The notes under the pieces: model-generated
The model's input: the letters and a program-made list of their open reading frames with translations, nothing else
What the model was told of the DNA's origin: nothing
Databases searched by the model: none
Source: Phaeovulum vinaykumarii
Lineage (GTDB): Bacteria; Pseudomonadota; Alphaproteobacteria; Rhodobacterales; Rhodobacteraceae
DNA length: 64,000 bases
Assembly (NCBI RefSeq): GCF_900156695.1
Contig: NZ_FTOM01000002.1
Coordinates: forward strand, 248,001-312,000
Reading direction: 5' to 3'
Position numbers and translations under genes: made by a program
Part shown: one piece after another, positions 38,572 to 46,155 of the stretch
How positions within the stretch are numbered: position 1 is the stretch's first letter
Layout of the letters: every line of letters begins with the position of its first letter

Positions 38572-39207
38572 ATGTTCGGTCTGCGCAAGATGTCCACCCT
38601 GCCCACGCCCCAGGATGCCCTGCCGGGGCGCGAAACGCCCATGCCCCTGCCGCATCCGCATGTCGTCTTCGGCCGCCCGCTCGATGCGCCGGTGCCCGAG
38701 GGGCTGGCCCAGGCCACCTTCGGGATGGGCTGTTTCTGGGGTGTCGAACGTCTGTTCTGGACGCAGCCGGGCGTGTGGCTGACGGCGGCGGGCTATGCCG
38801 GGGGCGCGACCCCCAACCCCACCTACCGCGAGGTCTGCTCGGGCCGGACCGGCCATGCCGAGGTGGTGCGGCTGGTCCATGACCCGGCGGTGATCGGCTA
38901 TGACCGGCTGCTGCGGCTGTTCTGGGAGGGGCACGACCCCACCCAGGGCATGCGCCAGGGCAACGATACGGGCACGCAATATCGGTCGGTCATCCACACC
39001 CACGACGCGGCCCAGGCCGAGGCGGCCGCCGCCAGCGCCGCGGCCTATGGTGCGCGTCTGGCCGCGGCGGGGTTGGGGCCGGTCACGACCGAGATCCGTC
39101 CGGCGCCGCCCTTCTATTTCGCCGAGGACGAGCACCAGCAATATCTGGCCAAGCATCCGGGTGGCTATTGCGGGTTGCGCGGCACCGGGGTGGCCTGCGC
39201 GTCGTGA
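38572..39207 (+). CDS. msrA: Peptide methionine-S-sulfoxide reductase
   Basis: Repairs S-methionine sulfoxide in proteins. It has 211 residues with the catalytic C54 in [10 protein letters not shown] and likely resolving cysteines at C200 and C209 near the C-terminus. The conserved [23 protein letters not shown] block is intact. The start at 38572 follows GAGGTGCCGCC. No terminator follows closely; the next 277 bases carry only the terminator of the opposing small gene. Confidence 0.96.
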   Translation: MFGLRKMSTLPTPQDALPGRETPMPLPHPHVVFGRPLDAPVPEGLAQATFGMGCFWGVERLFWTQPGVWLTAAGYAGGATPNPTYREVCSGRTGHAEVVRLVHDPAVIGYDRLLRLFWEGHDPTQGMRQGNDTGTQYRSVIHTHDAAQAEAAAASAAAYGARLAAAGLGPVTTEIRPAPPFYFAEDEHQQYLAKHPGGYCGLRGTGVACAS

Positions 39208-39343
39208 TCCCGCGCGCGGGGGGCCTCAGGGCAGGCACGGCCTTGCGTCGCGGCCCGCGCCGGGCACGGGGGACGCGCGGGGCCGCCATGGGCGCGCGAA
39301 AAGGCGCGGTCTGGGCCGTCTGGGGGCAAAAAGGGAAGAAGGC

Positions 39344-39369
39344 AAAAAAACAGGGGCCTTGCGGCCCCC
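39344..39369 (-). terminator. Terminator of the 44-residue gene
   Basis: On the minus strand GGGGCC-GCAA-GGCCCC is followed by TG and seven T (39344-39350 as A on the plus strand). It lies about 115 bases beyond the stop of the small minus-strand gene. The rest of 39208-39484 holds nothing recognisable. Confidence 0.8.
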
Positions 39370-39484
39370 GCGTGTCTCCGGTGAAGGAAGACGCGTGCTG
39401 AAGACTGGCGTCTTTGCGCCATGCTCCCGAAGGCTTGGCAGGGGCCGGTCTGGCGGCGCCCAGTGTGGCCTTCAGGTGGGGCCT

Positions 39485-39619
39485 TCAGTTGATGCGGCGC
39501 TCTACCGGACGGCCGGCATAGAGGCGATTGTCCACGCGCACGATGACCCGGCCATCGTCTTCGCGTTTTTCGAAGATACCCTGGATCGAGATCGAGCCGA
39601 CAACAACAGTCTGAAGCAT
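39485..39619 (-). CDS. Very small conserved-looking protein, 44 residues
   Basis: ATG at 39619 and TGA at 39485-39487 enclose 44 codons. The protein begins MLQTVVVGSISIQGIF, continues with a charged turn (EKREDDGR) and a second strand pair (VIVRVDNRLYAGRPVERR). The alternating pattern predicts a small beta-structure. GGAGG lies seven bases before the ATG, an A/T-rich promoter-like region lies upstream and a good terminator downstream. I recall similar short proteins in Rhodobacterales but cannot verify that. No function is proposed. Confidence 0.7.
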   Translation of the reverse strand: MLQTVVVGSISIQGIFEKREDDGRVIVRVDNRLYAGRPVERRIN

Positions 39620-39650
39620 CACGGTTCCTCCACGAGATGGTCAGACAGGG

Positions 39651-39678
39651 GTAATAGTCAAACCTTAACAAATCGCAA
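39651..39678 (-). promoter_or_regulatory. Promoter candidate for the 44-residue gene
   Basis: On the minus strand TTGCGA (39673-39678) and TATTAC (39651-39656) are separated by 16 bases within an A/T-rich stretch about 35 bases upstream of the small gene's ATG. Confidence 0.5.
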
Positions 39679-39809
39679 ATGAAACTGTCGCATTGATGCC
39701 ATCTTTTGGACAATGAGGCGAAGATGTCGCGCGCAAATCGGGCATTTTCTGCACGCGCAAAGGGATCAGGCGGCTTTTCCTTGACAGGATGCTGCGCGGC
39801 AGCGCGATT

Positions 39810-40547
39810 TCAGCCGGCCAGAAGCGGGTCTTCGGCCACCCGCACCAGCCGCGTCAGATCCGACAGCCGCTCGCGTTGGCGACCGTCGGCGTCAAAGTTC
39901 TCGGGTGCGAGCCAGGCCTCGAACGCCGCCGCGATCCCCGGCCAATCGGCATCGGTGGCGGCAAACCAGGCGGTGTCGCGGTTGCGCCCCTTGACCACGG
40001 CGGCCTGCCGGAAAGTGCCCTCATAGCTCAGCCCCAGCCGCGCCGCCGCCCGCCGCGACGGCAGGTTCAGCGCATCGCATTTCCATTCGAACCGCCGATA
40101 GCCCGCCCCGAAGGCCCAGCCCATCGCCAGCGCCATCGCCTCGGTGGCGGCCCGCGAACGTTGCAGCGCCGGCGACAATGCGATGTGGCCCAGCTCGATC
40201 ACGCCATGCGCGGGCGTGATGCGCAGGAAGGACAGCACCCCTTGCGCGGCCTCGGCCGTGGCCAGGTCGCGGATCGCGTAGAAGCAGGGATCGGGCAGCG
40301 CGGCCATCTCGCGCAGCCAGCGCAGATAGCCCGCCTCGGACCCGAAAGGACCATAGGGAAGATAGTCCCAGATCCTGTCGTCGGCCGAAAAGGCCCGGAA
40401 CAGCGCATCGCCATGGCGGTCGGCGTCCAGCCGTTCCAGCCGCGCATGGCGCCCCTCGAGAACCGCCGGACCGGGCGGGGGCGGGGGCGTGAACCCCGGC
40501 ACCGGCGCCCCGAAACGGGTTTCGACGCCTGCTGTCCTGTCGCCCAT
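39810..40547 (-). CDS. GNAT-family N-acetyltransferase (RimJ/RimL-like)
   Basis: A 245-residue protein with the acetyl-CoA fold of the RimJ/RimL-type branch. LEGRHARLERLDADRHGDALFRAF forms the entry, FGAGYRRFEWKCDALNLPSRRAA is the region around the conserved Asn/Ser-Arg, and RLGLSYEGTFRQA closes the domain. I start it at 40547, after a GAAGGGGG ribosome site. The acceptor is unknown; relatives acetylate small molecules or protein N-termini. It is transcribed alone. Confidence 0.88.
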   Translation of the reverse strand: MGDRTAGVETRFGAPVPGFTPPPPPGPAVLEGRHARLERLDADRHGDALFRAFSADDRIWDYLPYGPFGSEAGYLRWLREMAALPDPCFYAIRDLATAEAAQGVLSFLRITPAHGVIELGHIALSPALQRSRAATEAMALAMGWAFGAGYRRFEWKCDALNLPSRRAAARLGLSYEGTFRQAAVVKGRNRDTAWFAATDADWPGIAAAFEAWLAPENFDADGRQRERLSDLTRLVRVAEDPLLAG

Positions 40548-40724
40548 GGCCGCCCCCTTCCGCATGTTCACCCAAGGCCGCAGGCTAGCGCGCCGCGGGG
40601 CGGTTGGAAATGCCCCCGAAGCGACCCGCGCCTTTCCCATTTTCGCCCCATTCCCCCGCCAGCGTCAGAGCCCGGAAGGCCCGCTGCCACGGGCCGAGGG
40701 ACGCGACCTGAAGGGAGAGAGTGA

Positions 40725-40859
40725 ATGAAAGACAGTTTCCTGCGGATCGCTGCGGCCGAATGGGTGCCGCAAGCCGCGCATCCGGTCCTGTTCGGCCTGG
40801 GCGGCCTCAGCCTGGGCGTGTCGATCGTGGCGACCGTCTCGCGCGTTCTCGCCGGCTGA
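40725..40859 (+). CDS. Possible 44-residue single-helix membrane protein
   Basis: ATG at 40725, TGA at 40857-40859. A short amphipathic start (MKDSFLRIAAAEW) leads to one hydrophobic helix (HPVLFGLGGLSLGVSIVATV) and a short basic end. GGGAGAGAG lies just upstream, third positions are strongly G/C like the neighbours, and a hairpin follows at 40910. No similarity is recognised. It could be a chance open frame. Confidence 0.4.
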   Translation: MKDSFLRIAAAEWVPQAAHPVLFGLGGLSLGVSIVATVSRVLAG

Positions 40860-40909
40860 GCCGCGCGCCCGTCCTCGCGGCCAGAGCCGTGCGCCCGTCG
40901 CTGTCCCCG

Positions 40910-40938
40910 AAGGCCCCGCCCCGCGCGGGGCCTTTCGT
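40910..40938 (+). terminator. Terminator candidate after the small membrane ORF
   Basis: GGCCCCG (40912-40918) pairs with CGGGGCC (40926-40932) around a 7-base loop, followed by TTTCG. The T run is short, so confidence is moderate. Confidence 0.55.
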
Positions 40939-40989
40939 CGTTCCGGCCCTTCCTTGCCCGCAACGTCCCCCTGCTGCGGTTGCGCCCAC

Positions 40990-41018
40990 TTGCCCGCCTC
41001 CCGGTGCGCTCCTATAAG
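40990..41018 (+). promoter_or_regulatory. Promoter candidate for ileS
   Basis: TTGCCC (40990-40995), a 17-base spacer and TATAAG (41013-41018) lie about 140 bases before the ileS start. The leader also contains the perfect palindrome CTGACGCGTCAG (41072-41083). Apart from the terminator at 40910 these are the only elements seen in the 301 bases from 40860 to 41160. Confidence 0.6.
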
Positions 41019-41160
41019 GCGGTCATGACCCGGCTCTGTCTCCCCGTTTCCCGAATTACCGGCCCGGCGCTCTGACGCGTCAGGGTTGCCGGGATGCCCC
41101 TTGCCGAGCCGCGGGCGCGCGTCGCGCCCCCTCCTTGCCCTTTCCGCTGCGAGAAACCCG

Positions 41161-44046
41161 ATGTGCGCCGATACGCCCGACTATCGTGAGACCGTCTTCC
41201 TGCCCGAAACCGACTTTCCCATGCGTGCCGCGCTGCCGGCGCGCGAACCCGAATGGCTGGCCCGCTGGGAGCGCATCGGCATCTACGACCGCCTGCGCGA
41301 GAAGGAGGGCCGCCCCGATTTCGTGCTGCATGACGGCCCGCCCTATGCCAACGGGCATCTGCATATCGGCCACGCGCTGAACAAGACGATCAAGGACATC
41401 ATCGTGCGCAGCCACCAGATGCTGGGGCACGACAGCCGCTACGTGCCCGGCTGGGACTGTCACGGCCTGCCGATCGAATGGAAGATCGAGGAGCAATACC
41501 GCGCCGCCGGCAAGGACAAGGATCAGGTTCCCGTCATCGACTTCCGCCAGGAATGCCGCCGCTTCGCCGAGGGCTGGGTCGACATCCAGCGCGCGGAATT
41601 CAAGCGTCTGGGCGTCTATGGTAATTGGGAAGACCCCTATCTGACCATGGATTTCCACGCCGAGTCGGTGATCGCGGCGGAATTCATGAAGCTGTTGATG
41701 AACGGCGCGCTCTATCAGGGCTCGAAACCCGTGATGTGGTCGCCGGTCGAGAAGACCGCGCTGGCCGAGGCCGAGGTCGAATATCATGATCACACCAGCC
41801 ACACGATCTGGGTGCGCTTCCGCCCGGTCGCGGGGCTTGAGGACGCCTCGGTGGTGATCTGGACCACGACGCCCTGGACCATCCCGCAGAACCGCGCCGT
41901 CGCCTATGGCCCGGACATCGCCTATGGCCTCTATCGCGTCGACACCGCGGCCGAGAATTCCAGCGCGCAGCCGGGCGAGACGCTGATCCTGGCCGATACC
42001 CTGGCGCAAAGCGTGATGACCGCGGCGCGGGTCGAGGGCTTTACCCGCCTGCGCGACGTGGCCACCGCCGAATTCGAGGGCGTGATCCTGCGCCATCCCT
42101 ATGCCGGGGTCGAAGGGGGCAACGGCGAATGGGATTACGACGTGCCCATGCTGCCGGGCGAGCATGTGACCGATGACGCCGGCACGGGCTTTGTCCATAC
42201 CGCGCCCAGCCACGGTGACGACGACTATCAGCTGGGCCTGAAATTCGGCCTGCCGATGACCTATAACGTCATGGAAGACGGCGCCTATCGGGCCGACCTG
42301 CCGCTCTTTGCCGGTCAGCAGATCATCACCCCCGAGGGCAAGGAAGGCCCGGCCAATGTCTCGAACATCAAGCAGCTGGCCTATGCCGGCGCGCTTCTGG
42401 CCAAGGGCAAGCTCAAGCATTCCTACCCGCATTCCTGGCGCTCCAAGGCGCCGGTGATCTTCCGCAACACGCCGCAATGGTTCGCAGCCATCGACCACCG
42501 TCTCGAGGACGGCCAGGGCGATCTGGGCGACACCATCCGCACCCGCGCGTTGAAATCCATCGAGGAGCTGGTCAGCTTCACCCCCGCCACGGGCAAGAAC
42601 CGCCTGCATTCGATGATCGCGGCGCGTCCCGATTGGGTGCTGTCGCGCCAGCGCGCCTGGGGTGTGCCGCTGACCTGCTTCACCAAAAAGGGCGCCAAGC
42701 CGACCGACCCCGATTACCTTCTGCGCAACGCCGAGGTGAACGCCCGCATCATCAAAGCCTTCGAGGAAAAGGGCGCCGATGTCTGGTACGAGGCCGACTT
42801 CAAGGCCCGCGTTCTGGACGGGCTGGCCGATCCCGACCAGTATGAACAGGTCTTTGACGTGCTCGACGTGTGGTTCGACAGCGGCTCGACCCATGCCTTC
42901 GTGCTGCGCGACCGCGCCGACGGCACCCCCGACGGCATCGCCGATGTCTATCTCGAGGGCACCGACCAGCACCGCGGCTGGTTCCATTCCTCGCTTCTCC
43001 AGGCCTGCGGCACCAAGGGGCGTGCGCCCTACCGCAACGTGGTCACCCACGGCTTCACGCTCGACGAGAAGGGCATGAAGATGTCCAAATCCGTCGGCAA
43101 CACCGTGGCCCCCCAGGAGGTGATCGCCGAATATGGCGCCGATATCCTGCGGCTCTGGGTGGCGCAGTCCGACTATACCGCCGACCAGCGCATCGGACCC
43201 AAGATCCTGAAGGGCACCGCCGACAGCTACCGCCGGCTGCGCAACACGCTGCGCTTCATGCTGGGCGCGCTCAAGGACTTCTCCGAAGACGAACGCGTCG
43301 CCCCCGCAGAGATGCCCGAGCTGGAACGCTGGGTGCTGCACCGTCTGGCCGAGCTCGACGCCGAGGTGGAAGCCCGCTACCGTGCCTTCGACTTCCAGGG
43401 CGTGTTCCAGGCGCTGTTCAACTTCTGCACGGTGGACCTCTCGGCCTTCTACTTCGACATCCGCAAGGACGCGCTCTATTGCGACGCGCCCGACGCCCTG
43501 CGCCGCCGCGCCGCGCGCACGGTGCTGGACCTGCTGTTCTACCGGCTGACGACCTGGCTTGCGCCGATCCTCGTCTTCACCATGGAAGACGTCTGGCTGG
43601 CGCGCTTCCCCTCGGAAACGGGCTCGGTCCACCTCCAGGACTTCCCCAAGACCCCGGCCGATTGGCGCAACCCGGAACTGGCGGCGAAATGGGACGGCAT
43701 CCGCCGCGCCCGCCGCGTGGTCACCGCAGCCCTCGAGCTGCGCCGCACCGCCAAGGAGATCGGCGCCAGCCTCGAGGCCGCGCCCGTCGTCCATGTCGAG
43801 GACAGCGTGCTTCTCGGCGCGCTCCAGGCGGCGGATTTCGCGGATCTGTGCATCACCTCGGATCTGTCGCTCAGCGCCGATCCCGCCCCGGCCGAGGCCT
43901 TCCGCCTCCCCGAGGTGCCGGGCATCGGCGTGGTCTTCGAACGCGCCTCGGGCGAGAAATGCGCCCGCTGCTGGAAGATCCTGCCCGATGTCGGCAGCCA
44001 TGCCCATCCAGGAACCTGCAAGCGCTGTAACGACGTGCTGGGCTGA
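41161..44046 (+). CDS. ileS: Isoleucyl-tRNA synthetase
   Basis: Charges tRNA-Ile; 961 residues. The class I signatures are HIGH (68-71) in PYANGHLHIGHALNK and KMSKS (640-644). The editing domain lies between them. A C-terminal zinc finger uses C934, C937, C953 and C956, and the overall type resembles the E. coli enzyme, which is mupirocin sensitive. I start it at 41161 (MCADTPDYRETVFLPE); an earlier in-frame ATG adds a non-conserved 25 residues. It has its own promoter candidate and a terminator. Confidence 0.97.
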   Translation: MCADTPDYRETVFLPETDFPMRAALPAREPEWLARWERIGIYDRLREKEGRPDFVLHDGPPYANGHLHIGHALNKTIKDIIVRSHQMLGHDSRYVPGWDCHGLPIEWKIEEQYRAAGKDKDQVPVIDFRQECRRFAEGWVDIQRAEFKRLGVYGNWEDPYLTMDFHAESVIAAEFMKLLMNGALYQGSKPVMWSPVEKTALAEAEVEYHDHTSHTIWVRFRPVAGLEDASVVIWTTTPWTIPQNRAVAYGPDIAYGLYRVDTAAENSSAQPGETLILADTLAQSVMTAARVEGFTRLRDVATAEFEGVILRHPYAGVEGGNGEWDYDVPMLPGEHVTDDAGTGFVHTAPSHGDDDYQLGLKFGLPMTYNVMEDGAYRADLPLFAGQQIITPEGKEGPANVSNIKQLAYAGALLAKGKLKHSYPHSWRSKAPVIFRNTPQWFAAIDHRLEDGQGDLGDTIRTRALKSIEELVSFTPATGKNRLHSMIAARPDWVLSRQRAWGVPLTCFTKKGAKPTDPDYLLRNAEVNARIIKAFEEKGADVWYEADFKARVLDGLADPDQYEQVFDVLDVWFDSGSTHAFVLRDRADGTPDGIADVYLEGTDQHRGWFHSSLLQACGTKGRAPYRNVVTHGFTLDEKGMKMSKSVGNTVAPQEVIAEYGADILRLWVAQSDYTADQRIGPKILKGTADSYRRLRNTLRFMLGALKDFSEDERVAPAEMPELERWVLHRLAELDAEVEARYRAFDFQGVFQALFNFCTVDLSAFYFDIRKDALYCDAPDALRRRAARTVLDLLFYRLTTWLAPILVFTMEDVWLARFPSETGSVHLQDFPKTPADWRNPELAAKWDGIRRARRVVTAALELRRTAKEIGASLEAAPVVHVEDSVLLGALQAADFADLCITSDLSLSADPAPAEAFRLPEVPGIGVVFERASGEKCARCWKILPDVGSHAHPGTCKRCNDVLG

Positions 44047-44092
44047 CACGATCAACGCAGGTGCGGGCGGGCAACGCCGGGCCGTGCAACGC

Positions 44093-44128
44093 AAGGGCGG
44101 GCCTCAGGTGCCCGCCCTTTTCCTTTTT
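44093..44128 (+). terminator. Terminator of ileS
   Basis: AAGGGCGGG (44093-44101) pairs with CCCGCCCTT (44111-44119) around a 9-base loop, followed by TTCCTTTTT. The T run touches the start of the 62-bp repeat copy A. Confidence 0.85.
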
Positions 44129-44188
44129 CGAGCTGGCTGAAATATCCCGGGGGTGAAGCCCGAAGGGCGAGGGGGCAGCGCCCCCTTC
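44127..44188 (+). repeat. 62-bp interspersed repeat, copy A
   Basis: This 62-bp element begins TTCGAGCTGG and ends GCGCCCCCTTC. It contains two small hairpins (GCCC-GAA-GGGC and GGGGGC-AGC-GCCCCC). It matches the reverse complement of copy B at 45124-45185 at 59 of 62 positions. The two copies flank pcs in opposite orientation. Confidence 0.85.
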
Positions 44189-44299
44189 TGCGCATGACGC
44201 GCGCATCCCTTATCCGGTGGGGTGGCTGGCGCAAGTCAGGCGTTCAGATCCGCCGGATGCGGGGCTCATCCACGCGCCGCGCTCAGGTGCGCGCGGCTG

Positions 44300-44327
44300 C
44301 GGTCCTGCTCAGGCGGTCCTGCTCAGG
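44300..44327 (+). repeat. 14-bp tandem duplication at the pcs 3' end
   Basis: CGGTCCTGCTCAGG occurs twice head to tail (44300-44313 and 44314-44327). The second copy includes the pcs stop codon, so it looks like a recent local duplication just beyond the coding end. Confidence 0.7.
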
Positions 44328-45033
44328 CCTGCGCGCCGGCCCCGCCGCGTGGCTGGATCAGCTGCTGGGCCACCCCGGCGCCCAGCAGATAGACCGAGGT
44401 CGCCGCCAGACCCCAATGCGCCCAACTCTCGGGGTGGAAATCGACCCAGGCCGCCCAGCCGGCAAATCCGGTCCAGGCCAGCGCCACGGGCAGTGACACC
44501 GCCCGCCAGCGCGCCGTGCGCACGGGGTGGATGAATTTCAGATTGGTGAACATCGCCGCGGTCAGCGCCAGGATGATCGCCAGCATCACCCAGAAATTGG
44601 GATGCAGCGCAAAGAGCACCAGCACCACCATGTTCCAGCAGGCCGGGAAGCCGGCAAAGGAGCAATCCTGCGTCTTCATCCGCGTGTCCGAGAAATAGAT
44701 CACGCTGCCATAGACGATGAGGATGATGGCGATCCATCCGGTCCAGCCCGGAAGCAAGCCTGACTTGAACAGCGCATAGGCCGGGATGAAGACATAGGTC
44801 AGGTAATCGATGATGAGATCCATCAACACGCCGTCATAGGTGGGCCAGTTGCGCGTGACCTCGTAGCGCCGCGCCAGCGGGCCGTCGATCCCGTCGACGA
44901 CCAGCGCCACCACCAGCCACAGGAACATCAGGCTCCATTCCTCCTGGACTGCGGCGAGCATCGCCAGCATCGACAGCACGGCGCCGGTGGCGGTCAGCAG
45001 GTGCACAAACAGGGCTTTGAGACGGATATCCAT
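44323..45033 (-). CDS. pcs: Phosphatidylcholine synthase
   Basis: Condenses choline with CDP-diacylglycerol to make phosphatidylcholine in the inner membrane. It has 236 residues and about seven to eight helices. The CDP-alcohol phosphotransferase motif is complete: D47-x2-D50-G51-x2-A54-R55, then G68-x3-D72-x3-D76. The YEVTRNWPTYDG spacing is typical of the alphaproteobacterial Pcs branch rather than PgsA or PssA. I start it at 45033. It is bracketed by inverted 62-bp repeats and convergent with ileS. Confidence 0.92.
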   Translation of the reverse strand: MDIRLKALFVHLLTATGAVLSMLAMLAAVQEEWSLMFLWLVVALVVDGIDGPLARRYEVTRNWPTYDGVLMDLIIDYLTYVFIPAYALFKSGLLPGWTGWIAIILIVYGSVIYFSDTRMKTQDCSFAGFPACWNMVVLVLFALHPNFWVMLAIILALTAAMFTNLKFIHPVRTARWRAVSLPVALAWTGFAGWAAWVDFHPESWAHWGLAATSVYLLGAGVAQQLIQPRGGAGAQA

Positions 45034-45123
45034 CCTGCTTCCATGCCGGATTCGCCGCGCCGGTGCAATGGTGGCGGCGGGGCAGAAGGCCGCGGGCGGG
45101 CCGGGCGGAGGATGGGAAGGCAG

Positions 45124-45185
45124 GAAGGGGGCGCTGCCCCCTCGCCCTTCGGGCTTCACCCCCGGGATATTTGGACCAGCTCGAA
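45124..45185 (-). repeat. 62-bp interspersed repeat, copy B
   Basis: Inverted copy of the element at 44127-44188 with three differences, lying about 90 bases upstream of the pcs start. Between it and the EF-hand gene (45186-45348) is a long inverted repeat and otherwise no visible gene. Confidence 0.85.
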
Positions 45186-45273
45186 GGGGCGCAGGAATGG
45201 CGCGGAGGCCGGTTCGGGCGGGGGCGTGCAGAGGCCGGGAGGGCGGCCGGTGCCGCGGTGCGGGGCATGGAAG

Positions 45274-45316
45274 GCCCCCGGCGCGTCACGAGGGATCAGG
45301 ATCCCGCGCCGGGGGC
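45274..45316. terminator. Long inverted repeat downstream of the EF-hand gene
   Basis: GCCCCCGGCGCG (45274-45285) pairs with CGCGCCGGGGGC (45305-45316) over 12 bases. An inner GGGATC/GATCCC stem lies in the loop. There is no T run in either direction. It may terminate or protect the EF-hand transcript. Confidence 0.45.
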
Positions 45317-45348
45317 GGGGGCGCAGGGGCGGGCCCCTGCGCCTGCGC

Positions 45349-45972
45349 TCAGGAGATTTCGGACAGCAGGCCCAGGAATTGCCTGGCCAGGTCGCTATCG
45401 AGGGAAACGGTTTCCGATCCCTCCGAGGCATTGATCGCCTCGAACAGCGATTCATACAGCGACGAAGCCGTCGTTTCGCTGTCGCTCTCCTCGCCGGGGG
45501 ACGGACCCGGAGGCGGGCCCATTCCCCCCGGAGGCGGACCGTCGGGCCGTTCCGCCCCGTCCGTCCCTTCGGCCGAGGCCGACCGTCCCGCGCTTTCGGC
45601 GGCGTCGATCTCGGTTTCGCTCAGCAGCCCGTCGCCATCGGTGTCGAGGCTGTCGAACTGCCCCGACAGCAATTCGGCAACCGGGCTGGCCTCGATTTCT
45701 TCGGCCGACAGCAGACCATCGCCATCGGCGTCATCGTTGCTGCTCAGCGCCTCGAAGAGCGACGCAGCCGCGGCCCCGCCGGTGTTCGAGCCCCCCATGC
45801 CCCCCATGCCCCCCATGCCGCCTTCGGGCGGCGGCGGGGGCGGCGGCGGGCGTTGCGCTTCGGTTTCTTCGGAGGAGAGGCCCTGCGCGGTGGAAGAGGT
45901 GTTCGCAGAGCTTGCGCCGGTCTGCGACCAGGCGGAAACGCCCGTCATGCCGGCAAGAGAGGAGACGTTCAT
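45349..45972 (-). CDS. EF-hand calcium-binding protein
   Basis: A 207-residue acidic, low-complexity protein with two canonical EF-hand loops: D81-x-D83-x-D85-G-x2-S89-x2-E92 and D110-x-D112-G-D114-G-x2-S118-x2-E121. Before them are a run of eight prolines and four GGM-type repeats; a Pro/Gly-rich linker and a short helical C-terminus follow. The N-terminus (MNVSSLAGMTGVSAWSQ) is not a clear Sec signal peptide, so location is uncertain. Related short Ser/Thr-starting EF-hand proteins occur widely in Proteobacteria. It is a single gene; its role is unknown. Confidence 0.8.
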   Translation of the reverse strand: MNVSSLAGMTGVSAWSQTGASSANTSSTAQGLSSEETEAQRPPPPPPPPEGGMGGMGGMGGSNTGGAAAASLFEALSSNDDADGDGLLSAEEIEASPVAELLSGQFDSLDTDGDGLLSETEIDAAESAGRSASAEGTDGAERPDGPPPGGMGPPPGPSPGEESDSETTASSLYESLFEAINASEGSETVSLDSDLARQFLGLLSEIS

Positions 45973-46155
45973 GGCTTGTCCTTTCTGGATTGGAACGTGC
46001 CCTCAGCCTGCGTTCGAGGGTTGAACGAACCCTTGCGCGTGCCCATGGCTGACCCATGGTCAACCACCCGAAATTCAATACATTTTTTGCGGTCTGGCGG
46101 GTGACGCAGGGGCAGCTGCGGGGGGCCGTTACGGCAGGCGTCGGCTGCCCTTGCG

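Noticed and set aside
39780-39808. TTGACA at 39780 as a plus-strand promoter
   Set aside because: No acceptable -10 box at 16-18 bases and no plus-strand gene downstream before 40725.
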